A stretch of DNA of 64,000 bases, from positions 6,950,362 to 7,014,361 of the forward strand of contig OX442416.1 of NCBI GenBank assembly GCA_949361645.1, in the 5' to 3' direction. The notes under the pieces were generated by a model. The model did no database searches, was not told the DNA's origin, and saw only the letters and a list, made by a program, of their open reading frames with translations. Positions 25,501 through 34,799 of this stretch are shown piece by piece (the stretch's first letter is position 1; the number at the start of each line of letters is the position of its first letter). This DNA comes from Spongilla lacustris. Taxonomy: Eukaryota; Porifera; Demospongiae; Spongillida; Spongillidae. The position numbers and the translations under genes were made by a program.

Positions 25501-26355
25501 CATACATTTACCAACATAAATAAAGTACAAAACTTTTCATTTTAAAATCATTTTGTTCAATAAAAATTGTCATGTTCATTGACCATCTTCTGATTTTGTG
25601 TACATGCCATTGTGTTCGTGGACTTTACAAATTCAAAATATATATCCTCCTCTATTCCTTCTTCCTCCCTCCATCATTCCCAACCCTCTCTGTTTCACTC
25701 CCATAATACTTCCCCACATACATCCTTTCCCGTTTACCTCCCCATCATACTGCTCATTAACTATACCCTGTAGATTTGTTTCATTTTTCATACCAGTATT
25801 CCAACTTTGTGAGAAAGTCTTTTTATCGTATGAATGCTTAGGTTCTTCAAGGTGATTATTATACTTTTTTTTTTCATACATTACAAGCCATTGCAAAAAG
25901 TGACAACTACTCACAAAAGCTTAAAGATCATTTTGTTTGAGTAATAAGATACTCCTTGTACTCTGTGTGGAAAAAGCATATAACAGCACATGTGCAACTT
26001 TTTTTGTCAACACACTGTACGATTTTAGTTCTGCAGTCGCACACATTGTAGAAATACATTTAGTCACACACAAAAGCAAATATTGAAATACTAGACATAC
26101 ATGAAAATATACAAAAGAGAATTGTTCATATTTGTGGCATTGCATACTTGATATACACAAGCTGGATCACTTCAGAATTGAATGTATTTTCCATTTTCTT
26201 TTTTTTTTTTGCCTTCAATGCACTTGGGTGCTGATGAAAAACCAGCAACACTATTACTGAATTTTATTCTCCTTTAGAGAATCTCCACCCTCTCCACTCT
26301 AACTCCACTCTCATTGGATGTGGAATTTGAACTGCTGACTCCATTACGCGTGTAA
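12103..26355 (+). CDS. Tandem-FERM, talin-head-like cytoskeletal adaptor (31 exons)
   Basis: Exons: 12103-12213, 12353-12446, 13605-13690, 14711-14791, 15088-15142, 15473-15566, 16061-16152, 16221-16302, 16639-16707, 17441-17487, 17719-17794, 18796-18915, 19147-19227, 19465-19539, 19655-19748, 19838-20142, 20189-20693, 20915-21006, 21171-21245, 21663-21797, 22276-22327, 22393-22468, 23091-23211, 23412-23468, 23848-23918, 23970-24033, 24190-24387, 24769-24834, 24893-25037, 25296-25486, 26278-26355. All junctions are GT-AG and keep phase except at exon 6. The product is about 1,160 residues. Residues 1-420 follow talin order: F0 (DYDVCLIKENGELILH), F1 with the talin/kindlin signature LRWLDPSS and DTLLLRKKFF, a weak F2, then an F3/PTB fold. 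A Ser/Thr-rich linker follows (about 420-710). A second FERM (720-1080) has F2 with AYPVTRETAIQLAAHLTG and DPKAFLP, and F3 with VLFGVSQNGLFTVEKEAG. No talin rod is present. Talin-type FERMs bind phosphoinositides and integrin-type tails; that role is inferred here. Confidence 0.85.
12856..12924. repeat. (AC)n microsatellite in intron 2
   Basis: An almost pure AC dinucleotide tract of about 70 bp in the second intron of the tandem-FERM gene. Confidence 0.95.
13351..13404. repeat. (GT)n microsatellite in intron 2
   Basis: A pure GT tract of about 54 bp followed by interrupted GTGTAT units to 13431. It is in the opposite sense to the AC tract 430 bp upstream in the same intron. Confidence 0.95.
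13721..13812. repeat. (GT)n microsatellite in intron 3
   Basis: A GT tract of about 75 bp, pure for most of its length and then interrupted, starting some 30 bp after the donor of exon 3. Confidence 0.95.
15028..15070. repeat. Interstitial telomeric tract (TAACCC)n
   Basis: Seven perfect TAACCC units, the animal telomere sequence, sit in intron 4 and end 17 bases before exon 5 of the tandem-FERM gene, so they occupy the branch-point/polypyrimidine zone of that acceptor. Confidence 0.95.
16561..16591. repeat. Poly-G tract in intron 8
   Basis: A run of 31 G bases. Similar G (or C) runs occur near 1229, 4425, 6771, 7801, 21450 and 43495. Confidence 0.95.
17039..17132. mobile_element. 35-bp-arm hairpin element in intron 9
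   Basis: Left arm 17039-17073 and right arm 17098-17132 are near-perfect inverted repeats (core TGTGTTCAGTAAAATAG) with a loop of about 24 bases. This is the shape of a tiny foldback element. Confidence 0.75.
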
Positions 26356-26378
26356 TCAAACTGAAATGGTCCTAGCAA

Positions 26379-26384
26379 AATAAA
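26379..26384 (+). terminator. AATAAA poly(A) signal of the tandem-FERM gene
   Basis: A canonical AATAAA lies 24 bases after the stop of the upstream last exon (26278-26355), supporting that exon as a real 3' end. Confidence 0.6.
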
Positions 26385-27167
26385 ACTCATTAGTGTTTGT
26401 ATGTTTGTTCAGTACCATATCCTCTGCCATTATTATGAATCTGTGCAATTGAATCAAAGAGTGCTGAATTGTTTGACTTACTCAGCCACTGCATTATAAA
26501 TTAAGACAGTAGTGCTTAGGGGGAAATGCATTATTTATTAACCAGTACGTTGTATTTCTAATACTACTGCTTATCATACAATTTATACTCACCTTGATTC
26601 CTCACTTATTAAGAACATAATTTCCATGCGATATCATTTTTACAAACATTTCATCAGCAGGACCTTGGTTGTATTGCAGTGAATTACAGTAAAAACTAAA
26701 AATAGCATTAATTGCACATATGTAGATGCAAGAACGTTCCTTGCCATTTCAAAACAGTACAAAATCCAAGCTTAGCAGGTTGCTTGCAGAAATGGTGCAT
26801 TTTCCAACTACAGTAAAAATCAAATAAAAACTAATCAACACTATCACATTACACATTTTTCACACTTATATAGTATATCATGTATATGCTCATTACGAAA
26901 GCATGCAGGGTTTGTAAATTGAGGTACCATTTGGTCTTGATATCAGTACCTTTTCTGTATGCAACCATTCTATATACTTTTTAAAGACGTCCCATCTGGA
27001 AATGCAATTGAGACACCCAGCATCTTCTTAAATTGTGCGAGTAGTAATACGCATGTAGTGTCGGCAATATATGAGCACTCCATCCGCGTTTTAGCAAGTC
27101 ATATGCAATTTTGGTAACAATTGAGCCATTTAATACAATTATTGACGTGCTATCAATTTATTCACAG

Positions 27168-27239
27168 GATCGACATACACAAGCAGAAGAAGGGAATTTT
27201 AAACGGCCGCGATTGTGTCTACAGATCAGAACAGCATAA
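27168..27239 (+). CDS. Alternative last exon of the tandem-FERM gene
   Basis: A strong acceptor (TTTATTCACAG) precedes a 72-base phase-0 frame that starts DRHTQAEEGNFKRPRL and ends with TAA at 27237-27239. Exon 30 ends in phase 0 (25486), so it could splice to this exon instead of 26278-26355 and give a different, more basic tail. Both acceptors look good; which one is used, or whether both are, cannot be decided from the sequence. Confidence 0.4.
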   Translation, partial: DRHTQAEEGNFKRPRLCLQIRTA

Positions 27240-28060
27240 CACCATACCACGACTGACTAAAAAGATAAAACACTACGCATGTTACTGTTGCCGTACATGT
27301 ATAAGTTTTGGTTGTTTGTTTTGTTAAAGGACCAAGTCAAAAGTATCATTTGTAAAGTATAGCTGGATAAACTCTTTTGCAACCCGTAAAGTGCTGGATG
27401 GTGCCTTATAACATTGGCAGGAAATTAAATCATTTGAAATAACTTGGTGGCTTGTTTGGTGGATGTACAGTACAATATTTTCTGAATTTGTATAGTAAAG
27501 AGTACACACTGACTAGGACTATGGTCTTTATAACTACTAGACTGCAATATAATAGTGTGAAAGACTCCGATAGTATCGCCTGCGCACGCCGAACAGTCCC
27601 GATCCCCGAAGGATGTCTTAATTACAATCTCGAACAGGTAAACCAAAACACGAAAACCAGACCACCTCCCTTGCATATACCAACCTCTTATATTTATACA
27701 CCCAACCCCTGACTAAGGGCTGCCGGCCTAACAATACTAGAAAGAGATTAACCTATAACACCTATAGAGCTCTATACAATGGCACTTCCGATTTATAGTC
27801 CATATAAGCATGAAGTCATCACTGGCCTGGGAATTACAATCCCTCACAAATTGACAATAATCACGAGATGAGCTAGTTCAATCGCAACACGAGTTCATTT
27901 TTACACTGCGTGTGGTCGTGGGCCTGGAGGTATCTATTCATAATCATATATGCATGTACGTCATAAATAAATTCCAAGCTTGTGCAATTCTGGGAACGAT
28001 AATAGGTAATAACTTTAATTTTCGCAGGTCAAAAATCCATTAGCATACATATCATGTAGA
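27240..28060. other. No gene recognised; 3' spacer
   Basis: A plus-strand frame at 27512-27639 ends at a GT donor (CAG|GTAAAC) and could be a first exon, but no partner exon or family was recognised. Confidence 0.35.
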
Positions 28061-28063
28061 TAT

Positions 28064-29040
28064 AAGATATAAAAACATTCTCTCTAAGAAAGTTGGTGGT
28101 GTATAGAATTTGAAGGTAATGGTGGTGCACAAAGGAAGCGAGGAGCTAGTTATTCCTATATTTAGCACTTTGTAGACATTTTTGTTGCTAAAAATAGGAA
28201 TAATTATTGTATCTCCAATCCCATTGTCACTTACCTTTTACACCACCATTGCCTTCAACTTTCTCAGAGAGAATGCGAGTTTCATTTATTTATAGTATTG
28301 TACAACCCATACATACAAGTACGCACATGGGTTTGTATGGAGAAATTCAGCCGTAACGGTTATAAATGTTTATACGCTAGTTCTGTTATACATTTGCAGC
28401 TGTTCTAAACTCGCGCGCCAAGCTTTATGCACTGCCTTGCTCACAGTCACAGCTCGATTAGTTTTAACATTTGCTTGCTAACTGTCACAAGCAGACGCTC
28501 GTTTTCTGTCAGGATCCGCATTGTAATGACTGTTTAATTTATTAAAATTCGTAGCCTCGCTTTTGGCATTCCTCCCGTCGTATAGCTCACCCCATGAAGG
28601 CATTTTGACGCAAACAACTTAATTCGTAGCCAAAAGTGGTGAACAAAGCTGCGATTAGAACACATAAGATTATTATAATTATACGTAATGTATTGCCATG
28701 GGAAATAGTTCCCCATATTACGTGTGATGACGTAATTATTTACATGTGCATGCTATATTTGATAGCTGTTCCAGGAAATTCTAAAGCCATTTGTGTATTT
28801 GGCGCTCTCCTATCACGAGTTAAACTCACACAGGGAAAAAAAAAACTGTCGTAGGAGAAAAATAAGTCTGAGAACGAGAACAATATACGAGCTTTTTTGT
28901 TTTCTTAAGGAAACGGTCTGGCGACTTGGACAAAACATGAATATGATCGTCTTCCCCTTCTGGTTCAATAGAAACAAAGAGTTACACTTTCCGTTTATCT
29001 TTACGCGAGTTATACGCGGGTTGCGTTTTTTATGACATTC
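28064..29040 (-). mobile_element. Inverted, diverged copy of the composite repeat seen at 45.9 and 56.5 kb
   Basis: Read on the minus strand this matches 45960-47215 piece by piece: the block with ACGAGCTTTTTTGTT (28888), the CTGGCGACTTG block, the GGCGCTCT...CGAGTTA block, the KAWRASLE coding relic (near 28400-28430), and a foldback part at the 28.07-28.28 kb side. The copy is older (many indels) and opposite in orientation to the two copies beside the MATE genes. Confidence 0.7.
28076..28275. mobile_element. Foldback MITE, copy 1
   Basis: The ends CATTCTCTCTAAGAAAGTTG and its inverted partner at the right (AACTTTCTCAGAGAGAATG) enclose a second matched pair, GGCAATGGTGGTG-like and CACCACCATTGCC. 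It belongs to the same family as 46924-47215 and 57586-57862 but is more diverged. Confidence 0.7.
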
Positions 29041-29412
29041 ATGACAAATTATGCTATTAGAGCATTATTGCTGCTTTGTTTGTTTGATGCTTTGTGATTG
29101 CACAGTTTCAATTTTTTTTTTTTAACCGTCCAACTGGAGAGCGAGTATGTGTCAAACAAAAACTATTGTAACTATTGGATTTGTCCCCCTTGCTGTAGAA
29201 TCGCATTCTGCTTTGGGAATAGATTTAAACATGCACCCCGAACCCTTTGGCATGAGCTCTTCGTCCTGAATCCTGGAGTGCTCTTGGTTCTGCTTCTTAT
29301 TTGCTCCGTGTTTTTTATTCTTGCACTGTGTGACAGAATGTCACGCAGACGCATATCATGAAGTGCCCATATGCAGATGTCTGTCAGTATATCGACACTT
29401 CAATAATATGTG

Positions 29413-30089
29413 CAGTGTTGCCGCGAAATAACCTTCATCCTTAATCGTCTATATCGCGATATATCGCGATATGAGCATTTAATCGCGATATATTAAATTA
29501 TTCATGATCAATTATCGCTTGCGCTAAATGTACTTGCTACCACAGACGATTTCATGAGTGTTGATCGCAAAGCCTTCTAAACTGCCGTATGGGAGGCTTT
29601 GGATGGCACACAAAAAAAAAAAAAATTGTTTTTTAGCTGCTTGTGCAATGTTCCCAAGCAGCCTGTCAGATGAAATCAATTTCAGAAAATATAATCCATT
29701 GTTGTGGTGGAGTAATCATGAGTCATACGTCCCTACCATAGCTACACCAGCAAGCAAGTACTTGCGCATTTTTACTTAGGTATTTTCCTTACGAAGAAAA
29801 GGTTGCGTACGTGGGGGCGTGGCATCTTGCATGAAAGGCTGCATTGACAAATGTATATTTCTATGGCAAAATTCAAACTGAACAGGTTTAACTGTAACAG
29901 TTAATTGATATACCTACATGTATGCCTATTCTCTGCTCGTTTCTAAATTTTATTTCTGTATATCTTTGTTTACGTCCGTAAACGTTTATTTCGCGATATG
30001 ACTAAAGATTAATCGCGATATATCGCCTTTCGCGATATAAACATTTAATCGCGATATATCGCCTTTCGCGATATATCGTGGCAACACTG
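29413..30089. mobile_element. Non-autonomous hAT-type DNA transposon (677 bp) with 8-bp target duplication
   Basis: The terminal inverted repeats are CAGTGTTGCCGCGA (left) and TCGTGGCAACACTG (right). They are flanked by a perfect direct repeat AATATGTG at 29405-29412 and 30090-30097. An 8-bp target duplication with CAGTG-type ends is typical of the hAT superfamily. Inside, the palindromic word TCGCGATATATCGC is repeated near both ends. No transposase frame is present, so it would have needed a helper. Confidence 0.85.
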
Positions 30090-30099
30090 AATATGTGTC

Positions 30100-30570
30100 T
30101 GCATTAATTATCAGTCTGTATATTCTTCATTTGCACTATATGCTGTCACTCACTGAATTAATAATTAAACAATAAAGGTAACTGTAATTAACATATTAAT
30201 GTAATTGATAACTATAACTGGTACAATAATCATACATTACAATAATATTAGTAATACTTCACTATAGCTCTCCCCAGGCGCCACATGAAACGTACACAAG
30301 TGCATGTAGTATACATGTACGCAGTACGTTAATTCAGTGATGGCTTATTAATTTTTATATAGTACATGTGCTTACGCTGTTAAATTAGTTCCCATACAAC
30401 TGAATCTCGCGATCACAAGTGCTTTTTGCATGCAGCCAAGCAAGCATACAATAAGCATACAATAATGCAGTGCAAGGATTGTACATGTGCATAGTGCATG
30501 GAGCACTAGCTACATATATATATATATATATGCATACATATATTTAACTGATAAAAAGTGTATATATATA
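30100..30570. other. Spacer, AT-rich
   Basis: An (AT)n patch at 30515-30532. No exon-like frame. Confidence 0.4.
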
Positions 30571-30577
30571 TGATATG

Positions 30578-30583
30578 TTTAAT
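30578..30583 (-). terminator. ATTAAA poly(A)-signal candidate
   Basis: On the minus strand ATTAAA follows the stop codon of the FGF-like gene almost directly. It is a known variant signal; the close spacing makes this tentative. Confidence 0.3.
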
Positions 30584-30584
30584 A

Positions 30585-31133
30585 CTATGTCGGCTTGGAT
30601 ATCTCGATCGTCACCACACATTCGGGATCACTTGCAGGGTTTAGGTGGCACGGACCGACCACGTTTCCTCTGCTGTCAAAAGCGATATAGCAGCTTGTAT
30701 CCTTGTCCGGCACTCGTTGGGCCAAAATATTAGCTCCTCCAGCTGTCGCCCATCTCGTCAGGCTTGTCTCTGTAGCATTGCCTACCACCAGTGCATATTC
30801 AATATCGTCTCTGTCCTCGGTCGTATTCAATAGTGCCGGACTTGAAACTATATCGTCATTGTCTGCATCTGATGATTTGTTGATGTTTTCCAACATCAGA
30901 AACATTCCTGGTTGGTTCTTCACTTCAAACTGAACTGTCATGTTTATCAGATACACAATGAAGACAGTCGCGGAGTTTTTATTGGAGTATGCGTCAATGA
31001 CTCCACCTTCTGAAACGTGTACGTAGCGTCCCGATTGTTTGCTTAGCAGTACGACCTGGTTCGCAGCGGGCAGGGCACGACAATTCCAAATGAAACACGC
31101 GGAGAGCAGTACAAGGAATTTGAAACCTTCCAT
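30585..31133 (-). CDS. Secreted beta-trefoil protein, FGF-like
   Basis: An intronless frame of 182 residues. The start at 31133 is chosen because it begins a clear signal peptide (MEGFKFLVLLSACFIWNC, cleavage probably at residues 19-25) and lies 61 bases downstream of a TATA box. An upstream in-frame ATG (31259) lies before the TATA box and would hide the signal peptide. The mature part has three pseudo-repeats of beta-trefoil type. The pattern GRYVHVSEGGVIDA (35-48) resembles the FGF G-[FY]-x-[LV]-x-[VI]-x-x-G-G-x-[IV] core. PGMFLMLE (75-82) matches the FGF YLAM position and CYIAFDSRGNVVG (148-160) the third repeat. N-glycosylation sites lie at N64, N85, N103 and N119; mature cysteines are C148, C162 and C172. 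FGF-family ligands signal through receptor tyrosine kinases, but another beta-trefoil role (IL-1-like, lectin) remains possible. Confidence 0.7.
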   Translation of the reverse strand: MEGFKFLVLLSACFIWNCRALPAANQVVLLSKQSGRYVHVSEGGVIDAYSNKNSATVFIVYLINMTVQFEVKNQPGMFLMLENINKSSDADNDDIVSSPALLNTTEDRDDIEYALVVGNATETSLTRWATAGGANILAQRVPDKDTSCYIAFDSRGNVVGPCHLNPASDPECVVTIEISKPT

Positions 31134-31193
31134 ATCTGATAGCGAAGATATATTATACATGTACAAGTATACATAAGTGCGCATGCATGCGGC

Positions 31194-31201
31194 TTTATAT
31201 A
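31194..31201 (-). promoter_or_regulatory. TATA box of the FGF-like gene
   Basis: TATATAAA on the minus strand, 61 bases upstream of the chosen ATG. With a start site 25-35 bases downstream, the 5' leader would be about 25-35 bases. Confidence 0.6.
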
Positions 31202-31259
31202 GCATGCATTCTGTTACGGAAACAAGATTACCTAAAAGTTGCTTCACGTGAATTGGCAT

Positions 31260-32700
31260 TGGCTTAGTATGACCGGAGATATCCTCGTCGCCAGGGCTTC
31301 ACTCGTGCATCCGGCTAGGTTTATGTGTATGCCAATTAATAATTAGTCTTTTCCGTATCCTATGAGTCGGTACATGTACATGTAAGTCGCTTGGCTCCGT
31401 GGCTTATTAATTGTACTAGAAGGATAAAAATAGTATATGATGTAACATGATGATCGTCTGCATGGGATAAATCAGGTGATACACTGCAGGAGCATATCCT
31501 TACAGCTAGGGTTGCGTACCCGCAAAGTTGCATAAATCAAAGGTTAAACAACATGCATTATAATGTAACTCACACTGAAAATACCCACCCTGGGTCAACA
31601 CTGATTTTTTTTTTTTCAAAGACCCCTTGCAGGTGGTTGATAACGACTAAATCACCTAAAGCCAAGCATAACATTAATTAAACCGAACACAAGCCCACAC
31701 CACCACTCATCAGTCCATGCACACCACCATGCACTCACCACTCCTCACCACTCCACATACCACCACTCACCACAGACCATCACTCACCACCACAGACCAC
31801 CACTCTGATCCACACAAGCAGCCTAAGATAATCATTTCCACAGCAAAATAAAGCACCAATATGGAGGACAACAAAGCAAATAATATATAGCTATAGTAAC
31901 AATTTAAACAAGGTAGTAACTGTCACAAAATACTAAAAACAACAAAAGAAATACAATACCCTTACCAAATAGAAAAAAATGAAGTGGCATCCTCTGATGA
32001 AAAGATTTGCACTAAGTTTATATTATGCTTCAAAGAGTGCATATTCATTAATACCAAAGAGTGGGTTTCTACATTTTGTATTTCTTAGAAAGAACGTTAC
32101 ATAAATATACACACTGGTGTACCATTAAAAATGGAATTCATTTATCCTATATACAAGAGGAATCTGCTTCATTTACTGAGCAAGAGCAAGTATTTTGCCT
32201 CATTATGGATGAAGTTTTTTTTAAAGTGGCATTGTTTTTAATAAGAATTCTGGTGATATGATGGGATTAATTATTAAATCATGAAATAGATTCCTTTGCA
32301 GATCGCTGACTGGCCAGGTATCAGCAAGATCCAGACCACAGCTAGCAGATCACATGCTGTCATTTATGGTTAGGCAAGCATGACCTGTGCTATGCATGTC
32401 TGGCACACTGGTCACTGAGCTACATGTAGTAGTACATGTATATGGTACTGTTATGTATGTAACAGTAACTGGGTTGGATTTGAAGAGAGAATCAGAGCTA
32501 GTATACATGCATTTTACACCACTGTTGAGAGCCTTCAAAATATATCAGCATAAAACAAAGCAGCACATATGTTTCGTGGCCCTGGCGTGTTGCTTTTTTA
32601 TCACGTGCGTTTTTTGAAGCTCATGCATTCGTATTACATGGATTTCTAAAATTGATGCAGTCACTGGTAAAAAAAAAAAACAATTAAAGAGCAATCTGAC
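31260..32700. other. No gene recognised; CACCACTCACCA-rich patch
   Basis: A simple CACCACTCAC-type stretch at 31690-31800. A short phase-open segment after a good acceptor (CCTTTGCAG at 32301) reads ADWPGISKIQTTASRS and stops at once; it has no recognised partner. Confidence 0.35.
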
Positions 32701-32715
32701 ACTGAGAGGAAACCG

Positions 32716-34634
32716 ATGTTGTACGTTTCAATATCGCAATAATTGGAGACTCTGGCGTTGGGAAAGCGATTTTGCTGAGGCTTTTAATACATTGAAGGAA
32801 TCACTTACACTCGTTCACCTAGCGCATATATATTAGAGTAGAAGGATTGGAAGCTAATTAACACTGCTTCACGCGCCGAATCCTCGATGCTCCTCGTACT
32901 CAGACCGCTTCACTCATCGATGAAGTTACGGGTAGCGGATCAAGAGCTACTCTCCTCGTACTATTATGGCATTAGTAAAATGGATCACCGGTTTAGAATT
33001 TTTTTCACGACTAAACCCCGAACTTGGTTACGGGCGAATGGTGACTACCATACGTAGAATTGGTGTACATGTAGGTATCTAAAAAAATGTTGGAATCGAC
33101 ATAAAAGCTTAAACAGGGTAGTTTTGTCGGTTAGTTCATGGCAATGTCGAAAACTTGGGAGTTTACATTACTTAGTCCAAGACCCTCCAACCTAAACGCC
33201 TTCAATACACCTCACCATACGTAAAAAAATTGTGCTGCATCTGGCTAAGCTATTTCTTTACAAAGAAAGGGAAGTTTAGGGGAGTTGTATCGGTTAGTTG
33301 TTAAAAATATTGTATGCCCTCAAAATTTCCGTATCTTGGGTTCTAAAAAGGCTATGAACCAGTTTGCCCGAATGTACTCATTTTGCGCTATCGTATTCTT
33401 CTATCAGATTGTACATAGCACTCAACTTACTTTCTTCTCAAGAGGGGCGAGGCATCACTTCATCGAATTAGCACCATCACGGAGTCCGCGCTTTGCAATG
33501 TACAGGGCTCAATGGCTCACGTGCTCCGTTTCCAATCCTTCTACTCTAATTAATATTTATGCCTAGCTTTTCCGGCCAAAGCCAGGTGCACCATAAAGTA
33601 CTGTGGGATGGAACTGCTATATATCTGTCGGAATATATACTATAGCTTATCTCCATTTGTTTTACGTGGGCCAGGGGTGTGCCCGACGATGAGTCTTGCA
33701 TGCCATGAAGTAATATTACGCGTGACAAGCAGGAATATGATATATATTTGCAATGACGTTACGCGCGTCTTACATCATGTTTAATTATATATCCTAGATC
33801 CTGTATTTAAGTCACATTAATTAGTACCCTATATGTGGAAATGCCAGCTGGATCACGTCCCGCCAATCTTACCGGCAACCGAATTAAATAATGGCATAAA
33901 TAAATGTGACTGCTTGCCCGCAATCGTCCAAATTCTGAGTCTAGCACACGAAATGTTGCCTGCGTAGTATCTAGTTTATTCGGTCATGGCACGCGCAATC
34001 GAGTCTATAACGTAAGAAGGTATATATGCAACTTTATTATTTGCATGCAAGTGTTGAAGTAGTACATTGTACAACAGACGGTACAATATTCTATGGATCA
34101 CTTCTGTACATGTGATATGATTTTTTTATAAATAGTTAATATGCCTACATTTACGTGTGTTATGGTTCTTTGTTTTCACCAACAGTCAACACGATTCTAT
34201 GCTAAACAGAATTTGGAATGCATGACTAGCATAAAATTTGTAAACAGTCCAATGTTGCTATTTTCGAGGCCATGTCGGTTACAACATTGTATCTTTGAGA
34301 TTTATCATCAAGAAACAGCCATTTTTTTATATTGATTATTCTTCTTCTTCATTTTACAATAAATGATTCTACAATGTAGTACAGTGGCATACACCAGAAC
34401 AAAACTGATTGAGCTACAAGGAAACAAAATTGAGTTTGATATATTGTAAGTTACTTGTCTATTTCATACCCACATGTAAATGTAGGGACTGTTCTAGATA
34501 CAAAGTTACATGGAATGGTATAAAGTACATACATATCTTGTATTTTAATTAGCTTTCTTCCGTACCAGGGGTTCATGTTGGTGTATGATGTCACCAATCA
34601 GGAGTCATTTGATAAAACAACTCCATGGCAACAG
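32716..34634 (+). pseudogene. Rab-type small GTPase relic
   Basis: Three separated pieces follow Rab order. At 32716-32789 the P-loop block reads FNIAIIGDSGVGKAILLRLL and hits a stop. At 34385-34445 a switch-I/beta2-like block reads TRTKLIELQGNKIEFDI and ends at a donor. At 34569-34634 the block GFMLVYDVTNQESFDK matches the Rab YDVTNxESF region and ends at CAG|GTTAGT. The P-loop has Ala where Ser/Thr of GK[S/T] binds magnesium. The DTAGQE switch-II segment is missing between the second and third pieces, and no NKxD or SAK piece was found. A decayed duplicate is the simplest reading. Confidence 0.6.
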
Positions 34635-34787
34635 GTTAGTATTCTTTACTATGCAACTACATGTATATTTGATAAAACAACTCCATGGCAACAGGTTAGT
34701 ATTCTTTACTATGCAACTAAATGTACATTTGATAAAAATAACTCCATGGCAACAGGTTAGTATTCTTTACTATGCAACTACATGTAC
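34607..34787. repeat. 60-bp tandem triplication of an exon end with its splice donor
   Basis: Units begin at 34607, 34667 and 34727 (60, 60 and 61 bp). Each holds TTTGATAAAACAACTCCATG, GCAACAG and the donor GTTAGT, then TATTCTTTACTATGCAACTA. The three units are nearly identical, so the event is recent. Confidence 0.95.
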
Positions 34788-34799
34788 ATATATATATGC

